The position numbers were made by a program, and so were the translations under genes. From positions 1 to 59,689 of the forward strand of contig UCKU01000024.1 in the NCBI GenBank assembly GCA_900473185.1: DNA of 59,689 bases, written 5' to 3'. Position 1 is the first letter of the stretch; every line of letters begins with the position of its first letter. The DNA comes from Hyphomicrobiales bacterium (lineage in GTDB: Bacteria; Pseudomonadota; Alphaproteobacteria; Rhizobiales; Rhizobiaceae). Below the pieces are notes generated by a model. It ran no database searches and was not told the DNA's origin. It was given only the letters and a program-made list of their open reading frames with translations. Shown here in pieces: positions 25,832 to 36,013 of this stretch.

Positions 25832-26080
25832 GTGGAAAAACTCAGAGAATTTGCTTCAAGCACGAATGGCGATCAGTGGTTTCTTGGCTTCGACACTGCC
25901 ACCGACAGAGAAGTAGTCGTTCACCGCGGCAATCCATCGTCAGGTGGCCATGAAACGACAATCCCTGTGAATTCATTTTTGAATCAGCGGCCGTTTGGTC
26001 CGGAGCATCAGGCTTTGGACTCGTTGCTTGCAGATCGAAGAGCATCCGAGAGCGAAGAAACCCCCGCCAAGCTGGTCTAG
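25832..26080 (+). CDS. hypothetical small protein
   Basis: An 82-residue soluble protein starting at GTG (25832): AAGGAGCATTAAC precedes it with good spacing and the protein reads VEKLREFASSTNGDQWFLGF onward. An ATG-initiated longer frame from 25751 has no such site. Conserved-looking but unnamed. Confidence 0.6.
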   Translation: MEKLREFASSTNGDQWFLGFDTATDREVVVHRGNPSSGGHETTIPVNSFLNQRPFGPEHQALDSLLADRRASESEETPAKLV

Positions 26081-26230
26081 CCGTTGGGAAGAATGCCATC
26101 GGAAGCCCCGACTTCTCTGGTGGGAGAGACCGTATGCGTAAGCAGCGGCCTTTTGCTTGTCAGGAAGCCTTCCTCGACTTTTCACCGGTCCACGCGGAAA
26201 GCAGCAATCCGCACGATGGAAGGAATGCGC

Positions 26231-26434
26231 CTATTCTCCTTCGGCTCCCAGGCCCTTTGGGCCCGTGAGTTGGCGTAAATCTTCACCGAGAGATCTGATC
26301 GCATCCATTGTCACAGCCAGCGCCGACATGATCATTGCTACGTCATGGTCCTTGCCCGCCTGCGACAGCTCGTAGGATCTGGTCTGTAGCTGGTGGCTGA
26401 CTGAGGTGAGCTGTGCAAAAGTTTCTTCGGTCAT
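26231..26434 (-). CDS. hypothetical small helical protein
   Basis: A 67-residue helical protein (MTEETFAQLTSVSHQLQTRS...). CGGAGG lies 6 bp before the ATG at 26434. Met-rich middle (DVAMIMSALAVTMDAI). Family not recognised. Confidence 0.6.
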   Translation of the reverse strand: MTEETFAQLTSVSHQLQTRSYELSQAGKDHDVAMIMSALAVTMDAIRSLGEDLRQLTGPKGLGAEGE

Positions 26435-27703
26435 GGCAATCCTCCGAAGGTTTAAAGCCCCTGTGGAGGTTTTCGTTCCCAACATTCAAAGGCATCTGCT
26501 GGGCCGTGGCGAAGAAGAGCCCACTGGCGCAGAAAGGACCGATTGAAACAGTCTTGATTGTGCGTCGTGGATGGCCGCCGAAAGCCGCCCGCTCAGATCG
26601 TACCATGTCGACCAAAGCACCGTGGGATGAGGCGTAACACTCCATCAAGGCAGCCATCACCGGCTTCAGGTGTTCTTGCGCTCTTCTCTTTCCAAACCTT
26701 CACGACTGTTCTATCGACCTGAGCGTCACAAGGTAGGTTCTCCTCCGGGATGTTCCGCCGAGAGTGAAGATTTGGCAGGTTCCAGGCGACGCGCGCAGCA
26801 GTATCCATAGCTCATGGGCACCATCTTGCATTGCGTTAGTCCACGGGGGAGGCGTCGATTTCAAGATCGGGCTCGGCGCGCCTGGATCAGAGAGGATATG
26901 ACCGCCGCGACGACATCATCGATATCGCCCGATCGCTGTTGCGACCGGGCAGGTGATGAGTCAAGCGGCCGACCATGAATCGCGAGGATAGCGACGGTGG
27001 CAAGCTCGGCCTCAAAGCGGAACATGATGGCGCGGGGCAGTCGGTCCCGCTTGCGCCAACGCGCAAGCTCCTGCGGCTGCCCTTCCTCGCGCCCTCGTGT
27101 GACGCGAATTCCCGCTTTCCCGCACTTCTGGTGCGGGCCGCTTTGCTGAAAGCTCCGATACGCTTCATTGTTTTCGAACCGGGGTAGATCAGATGATATT
27201 TGCCTCTTACAATCTGGGGGTGCAAGGTGATTAAGGTGACTTGAGGGTCCTTCTCTGTTCGTATGCATCATGCCATCGAGCCCAACGGCAACGGCCTCGT
27301 AATTTGCGCAGGGCACATTTTGGCAGCCACCCCTCGATCAGTGCAGGATTGCGCCAGAACAGGGTGGACGTCTATTCAAGAAGGTTGTGCAACGTAAGAA
27401 GAATTTCGGACCAAGGTCCGTGTTGTAAGCGCTCTGGTTGTGCTATCTGACTCTTGGTAGAAAAACAAAAGGCACTGGTCGCCGATATCAAACGTGCGCG
27501 GACGACGCTTACCGACTCGCGTTCGCGGACAGGTTTTGACTCCTCGAGAGCATACAAAGACGCACGAGTGGAGTTCGAGCCAGGCTCGTGACCATCGGCA
27601 GTGTGACGGCACCGGAAAACACATTCACCGTCCATTGATTTCAGCGCGCTTGGCTCTACAACTTGGAACACAGGCACCTATTTGGTCGCAGAGCATAGAT
27701 CGG
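26435..27703. other. long gene-poor stretch upstream of the PAS kinase
   Basis: About 1.3 kb without a gene I can support. Minus-strand ORFs at 26861-27316 contain protein-like bits (FEAELATVAILAIHGRPLD) but no recognisable domain. The right end must carry the kinase promoter. Confidence 0.35.
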
Positions 27704-29266
27704 ATGGAACATTCCAAGGCGGCGAAGAAGTTGAACCAGCACCAAGCCAACGAAGAGCAGCGGTATCGGCTTCTTGTCGAAGCGATCACCGACTACGCGA
27801 TCTACATGCTTGACCCGGAAGGCATGATCACGAGTTGGAATCCCGGTGCAGAGCGCCTCAAGGGATATAGCGAAAAGGAGATCGTCGGCCGCCACTTCTC
27901 GACCTTCTACACCGAGGACGATCGAGCCGATGGCTTGCCAGCACGGGCTCTTCAAATTGCGCAACTGGAGGGGCGTTTCGAGCGCGAGGGCTGGCGCCTT
28001 CGAAAGGACGGCACGCGCTTCTGGGCGAACGTCATCATCGATCCGATCCGCGACGCCCAAGGTAGTCTCATCGGCTTTGCGAAAATCACACGCGACATCA
28101 GCGAAAAAAGGGCCGCCCAGGAGGCAATCTTCCAGGCCCAGAAGATGGAGGCTGTCGGTCAGCTCACCGGTGGGCTGGCGCATGACTTCAACAACCTCCT
28201 GATGGCAATTCTGGGCAGCCTGGAAATCGCCCATAAGCGCGCTGTACGCAAGGACGTCATCGACCTCATCGAAAATGCCATCCAGGGCGCTCAGCGAGGA
28301 GCGGCCCTTACGCAGCGCCTGCTGGCATTTTCGCGCAGGCAGGAACTTCAGCTTCGTCCCGTCAATGTCGCCGAGCTGGTCGACGGCATGGTCGAAATGA
28401 TGCAGCGCACGATCGGGCCCGGCATTGTGATCGAGACTGACCTTTCGGCGGATCTTCCGGAGGCAAGAACCGACGCCAACCAGCTTGAGAGCGCACTTCT
28501 CAATCTTGTCGTAAATGCGCGTGACGCAATGGCCGGCCAAGGACGGATAGCTATCACCGCGCGAACGGAGGCGGTGTCCGAGAGCCAAGATCCTGAGCTT
28601 GCCGCGGGTAGCTATGTCTGTCTGGCAGTTCGGGATCAGGGTGAAGGTATGGACCCACAGACCCTGGCCAGCGCGATTACACCGTTCTTCACGACCAAAG
28701 GCGTCGGGAAGGGGACTGGGCTCGGATTGCCGATGGTCCACGGCCTGATGGCGCAGTCGGGCGGCAAGCTGTTTCTCCGATCGAAGCAAGGCGCCGGAAC
28801 TACAGCGGAGCTCTGGATTCCCATTTCAGATGAAACCGATGCCGAAACTGTCCCCGCGCCGGAAGTCCCATCATCAGAATCGGACGAGCTCAACCCGATG
28901 ACGGTGCTGGTCGTCGACGATGACGGGTTGGTCCTAATGAACACCGTTCTATTGCTTGAAGACCTCGGCATGGAGACGATGCAGGCTTCGTCCGGCGAGG
29001 AGGCGCTTTCCGTCCTCGAGGCAGGCCCGCTTCCCGACGTCGTCATTAGCGACCATGCGATGCCACAGATGACGGGTGCACGCCTCTATCAAGAAATTCG
29101 CCGCCGCTTTCCCGCGCTTCCCGTCGTTCTGGCTACCGGCTACGCGGAGTTGCCGAGCGGTGCCGAGGATGTTTCCGGAGCGATCCGGCTATCAAAACCT
29201 TTTAGTCAGGATCAGTTGTCGCGAGCCTTGGCGGAAGCCGACAGAAAACGAGAAAGCCGGACCTAA
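27704..29266 (+). CDS. PAS-domain hybrid sensor histidine kinase
   Basis: A 520-residue cytoplasmic hybrid kinase. One PAS domain spans roughly residues 20-135 (ITDYAIYMLDPEGMITSWNP, FWANVIIDPI). The phosphoacceptor His160 is in GGLAHDFNNLL, followed by the N box (LLNLVVNARDAM), G boxes (DQGEGM, GKGTGLGLPMVHGL) and a C-terminal receiver with VLVVDDDG, phospho-Asp in VVISDHAMP and Lys in RLSKPF. No membrane segment, so the signal is intracellular. The start at 27704 removes an implausible upstream extension. It precedes the KaiC-like cluster and may act with it. Confidence 0.93.
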   Translation: MEHSKAAKKLNQHQANEEQRYRLLVEAITDYAIYMLDPEGMITSWNPGAERLKGYSEKEIVGRHFSTFYTEDDRADGLPARALQIAQLEGRFEREGWRLRKDGTRFWANVIIDPIRDAQGSLIGFAKITRDISEKRAAQEAIFQAQKMEAVGQLTGGLAHDFNNLLMAILGSLEIAHKRAVRKDVIDLIENAIQGAQRGAALTQRLLAFSRRQELQLRPVNVAELVDGMVEMMQRTIGPGIVIETDLSADLPEARTDANQLESALLNLVVNARDAMAGQGRIAITARTEAVSESQDPELAAGSYVCLAVRDQGEGMDPQTLASAITPFFTTKGVGKGTGLGLPMVHGLMAQSGGKLFLRSKQGAGTTAELWIPISDETDAETVPAPEVPSSESDELNPMTVLVVDDDGLVLMNTVLLLEDLGMETMQASSGEEALSVLEAGPLPDVVISDHAMPQMTGARLYQEIRRRFPALPVVLATGYAELPSGAEDVSGAIRLSKPFSQDQLSRALAEADRKRESRT

Positions 29267-29569
29267 GACTTTCAAAGCAAGCACTATCGGTTGAGACGGT
29301 GGCTTTCAGGCAATCCCCGACAAGTCCTACCGAACGCCGAAGCGCCGAACCTGCCGATAAAGCCGAGAGCCGAATTTGCGGGTGGAACTGGAGAGTGGAC
29401 GATAGATGTCGGACCTGATCAACGCCAATGCAATTTGGTATTCCGTATCGTCAACCATATTTTAGCTGACCGCAACTTTGCATTGTCGACGGATAGCATG
29501 GAGGCGTGGCACGACCATGAGCCTGGCAAACGCTGCAGCGGCCAGATCCGCAAACGCCTAGATAGGCCG
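29267..29569. other. intergenic
   Basis: No gene recognised between the hybrid kinase and the LysR remnant. Confidence 0.35.
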
Positions 29570-29722
29570 GCTCCGCCGCCTTTCCCCTCCAGCAAGAGCT
29601 CGTGCACGTCCTGGATCGCCCTTTCGTAGAACCGAATCCCGACGTCTGTTGGCGACACGGTGCGTCGAGCGTACGAGCAGCCGCACCTGCAGACGGTCCG
29701 CCAGTTGGCCGGCGGACATGAG
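29570..29722 (-). pseudogene. LysR helix-turn-helix remnant
   Basis: The minus strand encodes SAGQLADRLQVRLLVRSTHR and, after a frameshift, VSPTDVGIRFYERAIQDVHE. This is the second half of a LysR-type winged helix (the usual pattern is LARLGVRLLxRTTRxVxPTxxGxxFYERA). The effector domain and the first helices are absent. Confidence 0.65.
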
Positions 29723-29840
29723 GCCGATGCGTCCTGGTGTCATTGATGTTTTGACAAACGCAAATATAACTGAAACGACCTCATGAGCGAGGAGGCACGG
29801 TCCAACTGGGTCCGCGCTATTTGGTTTCGAAAGAAGAGAT

Positions 29841-31283
29841 ATGCCGAAACAGAAGAAGTCTGCCGTTGTTAGCACAGGCATTACGGGTCTGGACGAAATC
29901 CTGCGTGGCGGGCTTCCGGCGTCCAATCTCTACATGATTCAAGGCGCACCTGGCTCTGGCAAGACAACGGCTGCCCTCCAGTTTTTACGGGCGGGCGTTG
30001 AGGCTGGTGAGAGCTGCATCTATGTGACCCTCTCGCAGACAGCTGCCGAACTCGAGGCGATCGCTGCGTCGCATGGTTGGACGCTCGACGGCATTCGAGT
30101 GGAAGAATTGACAACCTCAGGCAGCATTAACGAAGCGGATGAACAGAGCATTTTCTTGACCTCCGACTTGCGGCTTGACGAAACACGCAAGGCAATCGAG
30201 GCGGCCATTGATAAGCATAAGCCCCGTCGACTCGTCTACGATTCCCTTCTCGAAATCCGACTGATCACCGGCGACTCTCCACGGTTTCGTCGTGAATTGA
30301 TCGCCTTCAAAGCTTTCCTGGCCAAGCGAAACGTGGTCGCGCTGTTACTCGACACGCAGACGCCTGGGTTCGATCGCAACGGCGAGGAGGTGGAAGGGTT
30401 GGCGCACGGCGTCATTCGATTTGACAAAGCGCTCGAAGAATACGGTGGTGTGCGCCGTCGCATCGAAGTATCCAAGCTGCGTGGCGTTCCGGTCGCTGAC
30501 GGATACCATGATATGGCCATTCGGCAGGGAGAGGGCGTTGTGGTGTTTCCCCGGATCATGCCGAGCACGGGATTGGAAAACACCAAGCCGCAACTGATCA
30601 AGTCCGGCGTCGCGGCTCTCGACGACATGTTTGGCGGGGGCCAGGAGGCCGGCACCACGACGCTTGTTATCGGCCAGTCCGGCACCGGCAAGTCGACAAT
30701 GTCATCTCTTTATGCCACCGCCGCGCTTGAACGCGGCGAGAGTGTCGCGCTGTTCCTGTTCGAAGAGCGCTTGGAAACCTTCTTCCGTCGTTCCGAAGGC
30801 CTGGGTATGGAGCTGCGGCAGTTTCACAAGGACGGAAAGCTAATCCTGCGGGACTTCAACCCGAACGAAATCTCACCCGGCGAATTCGGCCGAATCGTCC
30901 AGGATGCGGTCACTGAGAACAAGGTCCGTGTCGTTGTCATCGATAGCCTAACCGGGTATCTAAACTCTCTGCCGCATCGGGAAAAAGCAGTGCGCGACAT
31001 CCAGTCGCTTCTGAAATTCCTGGCTCGGTCCGGCGTGCTGACGATGTTGATTGTCGCTCAGCATGGCTTGCTCGGTCAAAACGTCGGTATTGACGTCGAT
31101 GTCAGCTTTCTGGGCGACACCGTTCTGCTTTTGCGGATCATTGAGCACGAAGTACGGCTGCGCCGAAGCATCACGGTCGTAAAAAAACGGCATGGCCCGC
31201 ATGACCTCAACGTTCAGGAGTTACTGATCGAGAGCGGAAGCGTCAGCGTCGTCGCCTATAATCCGCTTCCTGATCCGAAATGA
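29841..31283 (+). CDS. KaiC-like two-domain RecA-fold ATPase
   Basis: A 480-residue KaiC-family protein with CI (residues 10-240) and CII (250-475). Walker A motifs are GAPGSGKT (35-42) and GQSGTGKST (278-286). CII keeps the catalytic pair FEE (308-309); in CI it is replaced by SQ (65-66), so CI may not hydrolyse ATP well. At the place of the KaiC phosphorylation site the sequence is VSFLGDT (421-427): Ser is kept but the neighbouring Thr is Phe. No KaiA or KaiB is nearby. The TGA stop overlaps the start of an HWE kinase gene (ATGA), so the two are translationally coupled, suggesting the ATPase works with that kinase. Confidence 0.93.
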   Translation: MPKQKKSAVVSTGITGLDEILRGGLPASNLYMIQGAPGSGKTTAALQFLRAGVEAGESCIYVTLSQTAAELEAIAASHGWTLDGIRVEELTTSGSINEADEQSIFLTSDLRLDETRKAIEAAIDKHKPRRLVYDSLLEIRLITGDSPRFRRELIAFKAFLAKRNVVALLLDTQTPGFDRNGEEVEGLAHGVIRFDKALEEYGGVRRRIEVSKLRGVPVADGYHDMAIRQGEGVVVFPRIMPSTGLENTKPQLIKSGVAALDDMFGGGQEAGTTTLVIGQSGTGKSTMSSLYATAALERGESVALFLFEERLETFFRRSEGLGMELRQFHKDGKLILRDFNPNEISPGEFGRIVQDAVTENKVRVVVIDSLTGYLNSLPHREKAVRDIQSLLKFLARSGVLTMLIVAQHGLLGQNVGIDVDVSFLGDTVLLLRIIEHEVRLRRSITVVKKRHGPHDLNVQELLIESGSVSVVAYNPLPDPK

Positions 31284-32320
31284 GCGGACATCCGTGCGAA
31301 AGTGAAATTGATTGGGTGCTCGTTCTCGCCCCTTTCCGCAAGGACGCCGATTATATTGCTGCCTTGCTTCGGGAGCAAAGGGTCGAGGTGGTGGCGTTAC
31401 GCGGAAGCGAAGATGTCGCCCATCACCTCGCTATGTCGCCGGGCGTTATCGTCATCGCCCACGAAGCGCTGAACCCACAGATCGTGGCAAGCATCAGTGA
31501 ACATCTCGCGGGGCAGCCCGACTGGTCAGAAGTTCCCATCCTGGTACTGCTTGAACGAGCCGCATCCATCGCCAAAATTCGCACTCAGCTTGAGCGCGCA
31601 TGGTCCGGTTCGCGGCTATTGTTTCATACCCGACCGATCGCTCAGCTGGAACTTGTCAACAGCATTCAGTCAAACCTGCTCGTCCGTTTGCGTCAGCGTC
31701 AGGTGCGCGATGCCATCGATCGCGAAAGAGAGCTGCGTCTCGAGCTCAATCATCGGATCAAGAACATCTTGGCAAGCGTCAGCTCCATCTTCCAGATGAC
31801 GCAAAGAGGCGCGACCACCCTTGAGGGGCTTTCCTCGGAATTCAAGGGACGCCTTCAGGCATTGTCGGATGTGCACAGCGCGGTCTTCGAGGCAGGCGGG
31901 GAGGACGTCTTCCTCTCCTCTGTCGTCGAGCTGACGGTCGCGCCATACAACACCCGAACGAAGCGTCGGATCAACGTTCGAGGGCCCGAGATCGCGGTGG
32001 GGCGGGACGCGGCGACGACAATTGCTCTTTGTCTGCATGAGCTCATTACCAATGCTGTCAAATACGGAGCCCTCTCCAACGGGGAGGGGTCAGTAGACAT
32101 CGTGTGGGACGTTTGCGAAACGGACGAGCCAGTGTTTACACTGGATTGGGCGGAAAGCGACGGCCCCGAAGTGTCAGTGCCAAGCCGGCAAGGCTATGGC
32201 ACGCGATATGTTCGCTCAGCACTCGGGTCATTGTGCGGGTCGACGCCGGAGATCAGTTTCGCCCCTGAAGGTTTCAGATGCCATGTTTCCGGTCCACTGC
32301 GCCGGCTGGCCACATGGTAG
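31280..32320 (+). CDS. HWE-family sensor histidine kinase
   Basis: A 346-residue soluble kinase of the HWE class found mostly in Rhizobiales. Family marks are present: phosphoacceptor His158 in ELNHRIKN, N box LHELITNAVKYGALS (Asn258), and the W-x-E motif as DWAESDGP (290-296). The first 135 residues resemble a receiver fold (ILVLLERA, LLFHTRPI) but have HEAL where the phospho-Asp would be, so it may be a pseudo-receiver. There is no membrane segment. It overlaps the KaiC-like gene by 4 bp and is followed by a response regulator gene. Confidence 0.9.
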   Translation: MSGHPCESEIDWVLVLAPFRKDADYIAALLREQRVEVVALRGSEDVAHHLAMSPGVIVIAHEALNPQIVASISEHLAGQPDWSEVPILVLLERAASIAKIRTQLERAWSGSRLLFHTRPIAQLELVNSIQSNLLVRLRQRQVRDAIDRERELRLELNHRIKNILASVSSIFQMTQRGATTLEGLSSEFKGRLQALSDVHSAVFEAGGEDVFLSSVVELTVAPYNTRTKRRINVRGPEIAVGRDAATTIALCLHELITNAVKYGALSNGEGSVDIVWDVCETDEPVFTLDWAESDGPEVSVPSRQGYGTRYVRSALGSLCGSTPEISFAPEGFRCHVSGPLRRLATW

Positions 32321-32460
32321 CCCGCTGTGCCGTATGTCCGGGAACGCTAGCGTCATAAACATGCAAATTTAACGTCTCCTTGTGGATCGTTCGTGTTCCG
32401 AGCGCGTTTACGGACTCTATGCCTCTAGTAAAACTGAGCACAGCACCGTCGGAGTTTCGC

Positions 32461-32832
32461 ATGGACTACAACGGGATCACTGTTCTGGTCGTGGAGGACG
32501 AAACACTTATTCGCATGAACATAGCATTGTCGCTCGAACAAGAGGGTTTTCGCGTATACGAAGCCGAAAATGCCGATCAAGCGATCGCCATCCTGGAGGC
32601 CCACGCGGAGATAGGGCTGATGTTTACGGACATCGATATGCCGGGAAGTATGGACGGGTTGAAGCTTGCGACGGCCGTTCGCAACAGATGGCCGCCGATC
32701 AAGATCATCGTGACTTCAGGTCACCCGGAGATGAGCGACAGGGTTCTTCCGGTAGAAGGAAGGTTTTTTGGAAAGCCATACAATCCTTCAATCGTCATGA
32801 CGGCGATGAGAGAGATGGTGGCGTCGTCTTAA
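32461..32832 (+). CDS. single-domain response regulator
   Basis: A 123-residue stand-alone receiver domain (MDYNGITVLVVEDE). Phospho-Asp57 is in FTDIDMPG, Thr85 in VTSGH and Lys105 in FFGKPY; the acidic pocket is VVEDE. There is no output domain, so it works through protein contacts, for example as a phosphate relay for the HWE kinase just upstream. The start at 32461 matches the family; the ATG at 32419 would add 14 residues. Confidence 0.92.
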   Translation: MDYNGITVLVVEDETLIRMNIALSLEQEGFRVYEAENADQAIAILEAHAEIGLMFTDIDMPGSMDGLKLATAVRNRWPPIKIIVTSGHPEMSDRVLPVEGRFFGKPYNPSIVMTAMREMVASS

Positions 32833-32945
32833 AAGCTCGAGTCCAAGACTCCGCCTCGCTTGCAGACAGCATCCTCGTCGCACGTCTTTCCCGGTGACCC
32901 TCAGCGGACTGCTCTTCGCGTCGACGGCGCAAACGGCGATCGGAC

Positions 32946-33455
32946 TTACGGCAGGATCGGCGGTATATGATAGACGACGCAGTCGTATTTATTGTTCTGG
33001 CGGTGTTCTCGCATCTCGCCGCCATAGGCCTCTGCAATCCGCCTGCTGGCCAGATTTTCCTCGGCCACCGGATACTCGAAATACCGGACCGGATGCATCC
33101 TGCTCACCCACCTCGCCACGGCGCCGATCAGCTCGTGACCAAACCTTCTTCCATGCACGTCGCGGCGTAACCAGATTCCAAGCTCGGGTGTCCCGGATTG
33201 AAGGGCGTGTACGCCGAGAATGCCAAGGCACCGACCATCGTCGCGACCGCGGGGGACGAGCGTAAGCTCCGATCCTTCGTCCATAGCAGGTAGCCAGTTT
33301 TCCCACACTTCGGCAAAAGCCTCCTCGGTCGGAGGCGGTTCCCAGGCCGTAAACTGCGTGATCTCAGGAGAGATACAGGCAAATACCTCGCCTGCGTCCT
33401 CGGGTGCGAAGGGGCGGATGATCGTGCGTTCCGTCGGTATTTCGATGTCCCGCAT
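32946..33455 (-). CDS. GNAT acetyltransferase (RimJ/RimL type)
   Basis: A 169-residue acetyltransferase of the RimJ/RimL type (RTIIRPFAPEDAGEVFA, GILGVHAL, ELGIWLRRDVHGRRFGHEL as the acetyl-CoA site, NLASRRIAEAYGGEM). The acceptor is unknown. The frame is open to 33632, but the conserved N-terminus starts at 33455. Confidence 0.88.
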   Translation of the reverse strand: MRDIEIPTERTIIRPFAPEDAGEVFACISPEITQFTAWEPPPTEEAFAEVWENWLPAMDEGSELTLVPRGRDDGRCLGILGVHALQSGTPELGIWLRRDVHGRRFGHELIGAVARWVSRMHPVRYFEYPVAEENLASRRIAEAYGGEMREHRQNNKYDCVVYHIPPILP

Positions 33456-33670
33456 TTGCTTTGTCCAGCGCGCTCGTAAGTTCTCTACCGGGCTGAATGC
33501 TACCTTAACCCGGTTAGCGCCGGTAGCAATTCGCAAAGATTCCCTTGGGTTGGCGCGCGATGCCCCCTTTGACGATGATCGCTTTGAGTCAGCGTCATTC
33601 CGCAAGCGCTGGCCTGGCCGCGCCTTGATCACAATGCGTTAGAAAGTTCGGAGGGTTACCGCCATAACGG

Positions 33671-33703
33671 GACGCCGCTTCGCGCCAGAAGCGGTGGAAT
33701 TTT
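33671..33703 (+). terminator. terminator-like hairpin
   Basis: CCGCTTC and GAAGCGG pair around GCGCCA, followed a few bases later by a TTTTTT run. No gene on the plus strand ends directly before it, so its role is unclear. Confidence 0.35.
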
Positions 33704-33761
33704 TTCCGATTTCTTTAGTTGCGCTCGATAGGGTTTGCGAGATCAATTCCTTCGAGGTCTC

Positions 33762-34103
33762 ATGGATTTCGGCGACTTCAAGACATATTCGTTCGCCGCG
33801 GCACCGGTAATCCTCTTCAGCGCACCGTTGACATACTGGCAACTTGCGAAAGACAAGTTCAGAGCCGCACAAACGTGGCTGATGATCAAGGTCCTGCTCA
33901 TAGATGCGGCAATGACAGCATTCGGCGGATGCTCCTGGGGCGACGTATGCACTACCAGCGACTCTGTGAAGGGACTTGCCGCCATGATCGGACTAGCGGG
34001 GTTGTTCCTTTTTTTCCTGTTGGTCCCCGTGCTTGGTGGTGGACTTCTGGGACAGGGGCTGGGTTGGGCAATTTGGCGGCTCACGAAGCAATTCCGATCT
34101 TGA
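33762..34103 (+). CDS. hypothetical membrane protein
   Basis: A 113-residue protein with about three hydrophobic segments (FAAAPVILFSAPLTYW, MIKVLLIDAAMTAFGG, MIGLAGLFLFFLLVPVLGGG) and two cysteines between the second and third. GAGGTCTC precedes the ATG. Family not recognised; inner membrane expected. Confidence 0.6.
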   Translation: MDFGDFKTYSFAAAPVILFSAPLTYWQLAKDKFRAAQTWLMIKVLLIDAAMTAFGGCSWGDVCTTSDSVKGLAAMIGLAGLFLFFLLVPVLGGGLLGQGLGWAIWRLTKQFRS

Positions 34104-34433
34104 TGTCTTGGAAGGTAGCTTTTGGGCGGGTAGGAGCCTTTTGGGCCCATATCATCCTGAGGGATAGTTCCATATGGCAGAAGGCCCTCAATCTGGTTCT
34201 GCTCATGGTCGTTGATGATAGCTGTGAGCGTGGCGGTCAGGTTCAATGTGCCTTTGGCCCCATGCCCCGGCCCCCTTTGACTTGCAAGCCGGCGCCTGCG
34301 GGTGCAAAATCACGCTTGGAGCGAAAAAGGGACGTCGCAGAAGCGTCCTGGAATCTGGCGTTACGGCGCCTGGTCCCCCGAACTCGATGAAGCTGCCGCA
34401 TGTCGCGGCGGCCCGCGAGAAAGGGTGACCAGA
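34104..34433. other. intergenic, no gene recognised
   Basis: No gene is supported; the upstream continuation of the deacetylase frame (34302-34433) is not family-like. Confidence 0.35.
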
Positions 34434-35291
34434 ATGTCCTCGCAATCCGTTTCCCGTTTCATTGTCGTTCATGAAGACGACGTCGGCGTCAGCCATGGCG
34501 CCAATACCGCATTCCTCGAGTTCACTCGCCTGGGGCTCTGCACTGCCGGCTCGGTGATGGTGCCGTGCCCGTGGTTTGCGGAAATCGCTGCCATCGCCCG
34601 CGACAATCCGGAGCTCGATCTCGGCGTGCACCTGACCCTCAACTCGGACATGAAGCCCTATCGCTGGCGTCCATTGACCGGTGTATCGGATAATGGCCTC
34701 ACCGATGCGGACGGCTATTTCTGGGCCGAAGTGCCCGACGTGCGCCGCAACGCCGATCCGGCGGCGGTGGAGCGCGAGCTGCGCGCCCAGATCGACACCG
34801 CGCTTGCTGCGGGCATCGATGTGACCCACCTCGATTGCCATATGGGTACGGCGATGATGCCCGAGTTCGTTGCCGTCTACGAGCGGCTGGGGGCCGACTA
34901 CCGCCTGCCGATCCTCATGATGAAAGACTACATGACGTTCTCCGTCATGGACTATGTCGGTCCCGTGACGACGACGGAATTCGACGCAGCATCGTGTCGG
35001 GCGCGGCGGCGCGGGAATCCGATTGTCGACTTGCAGCTAGAAACGCCCTGGGCGTGGCCGCAGGGTATCGAGGCGGCCTACCGCGACCTGTTCTCGCGCG
35101 TGCCCGAAGGCGTGAGCTGGCTTGCCCTGCATTTCAATGCACCCGGCGAGATCGAGCGCATGGCGAGCGATGCGGCCTTCCGGACAGGAGAATATGAGTT
35201 CTTCCGCAGCGGACGGGCCGCAGAGCTGATGGCCGAATACGGCATCGAGCCGGTGGGCGTGCGGGATTGGCGGGACCGGATGCGCGGATAG
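34434..35291 (+). CDS. ChbG/YdjC family carbohydrate deacetylase
   Basis: A 285-residue polysaccharide-deacetylase-like protein of the YdjC/ChbG family, which removes acetyl groups from N-acetylated oligosaccharides with a bound metal. Metal-site motifs are visible: HEDDVG at 13-18, GVHLTLNSD in the first third, and HLDCHMGT about residue 140. The start at 34434 (MSSQSVSRFIVVHE) matches the family; the longer frame does not. It stands alone. Release of acetate from cell-wall or chito-oligosaccharides is the likely role (family inference). Confidence 0.9.
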   Translation: MSSQSVSRFIVVHEDDVGVSHGANTAFLEFTRLGLCTAGSVMVPCPWFAEIAAIARDNPELDLGVHLTLNSDMKPYRWRPLTGVSDNGLTDADGYFWAEVPDVRRNADPAAVERELRAQIDTALAAGIDVTHLDCHMGTAMMPEFVAVYERLGADYRLPILMMKDYMTFSVMDYVGPVTTTEFDAASCRARRRGNPIVDLQLETPWAWPQGIEAAYRDLFSRVPEGVSWLALHFNAPGEIERMASDAAFRTGEYEFFRSGRAAELMAEYGIEPVGVRDWRDRMRG

Positions 35292-36013
35292 GAGACGTCC
35301 AGGCGTCCCGAGCCCACTTAGCGCCAAAGCAATGTGCCGGGTCGGCCCAAGGCGCGAAGGCGGCGGCGCAGACCGCGAAATCGCGCTGCCCGGACCGGTC
35401 CCAGTCGGTCCGCCTTGGGCCTGAGCGTTTCTGAACTGATTTATCCGCATACTTCTACAGCGACCGGAGCGCCTCTGACATCGCCGTGCGACCGACGTCG
35501 CGGTCGACGGGCACGTGCCGTGCGGGGCACTAATCCCGGACCCCTGTCGTCACCGTATCGATTGAATCTTCCGGCAGCGACAGATGTCCCTCCCGAGATT
35601 GGCACTTGTTGGTGAAGGTCGGGCTCCGGCTTTCTGCTCGGAGCAGGGAAAATTATAAAACGCATTCGTCGCCGCGCCAGTTATTTGGCCGACTGTCAGC
35701 ACGCCAAGCTTGATTTCCCGCCTCTTTCTCACCGGCGGAGAACATGCGCGATCCGCAGTCAGGGCAGGACGACGCTCGCATATCTCGCCGTATTGTCCTT
35801 TGCGCTGCTAGGGGTTTGCCGGCCAGACCGCGAGGTAGGTGAACGCAGATGGAGCTCAAGACGCTAGACAAGAACAGTCGCCACCCGGGGCACGTGATCG
35901 CGGTTGAATCGTCGCGCTTCGTATAGCGACCACTTGTCGAGCATCGCGGACCACGCGTTACGGAGACGATCTTGCCGTATCGAACGAGCTGCGTGATTTC
36001 ATGTTCGGCGTGC
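35292..36013. other. intergenic, no gene recognised
   Basis: About 700 bp without a supported gene. ORFs on both strands are short and unremarkable. Confidence 0.4.

Noticed and set aside
33680..33715. Possible third copy of the 94-bp element, because of TTTTTTCCGATTTCTT.
   Set aside because: Similarity is limited to about 16 bases; the bracketing inverted repeat and the GGCCAACGAA part are absent.
34203..34841. Long minus-strand frame opposite the ChbG/YdjC gene.
   Set aside because: It is the antisense of a well-supported gene and has no family features.
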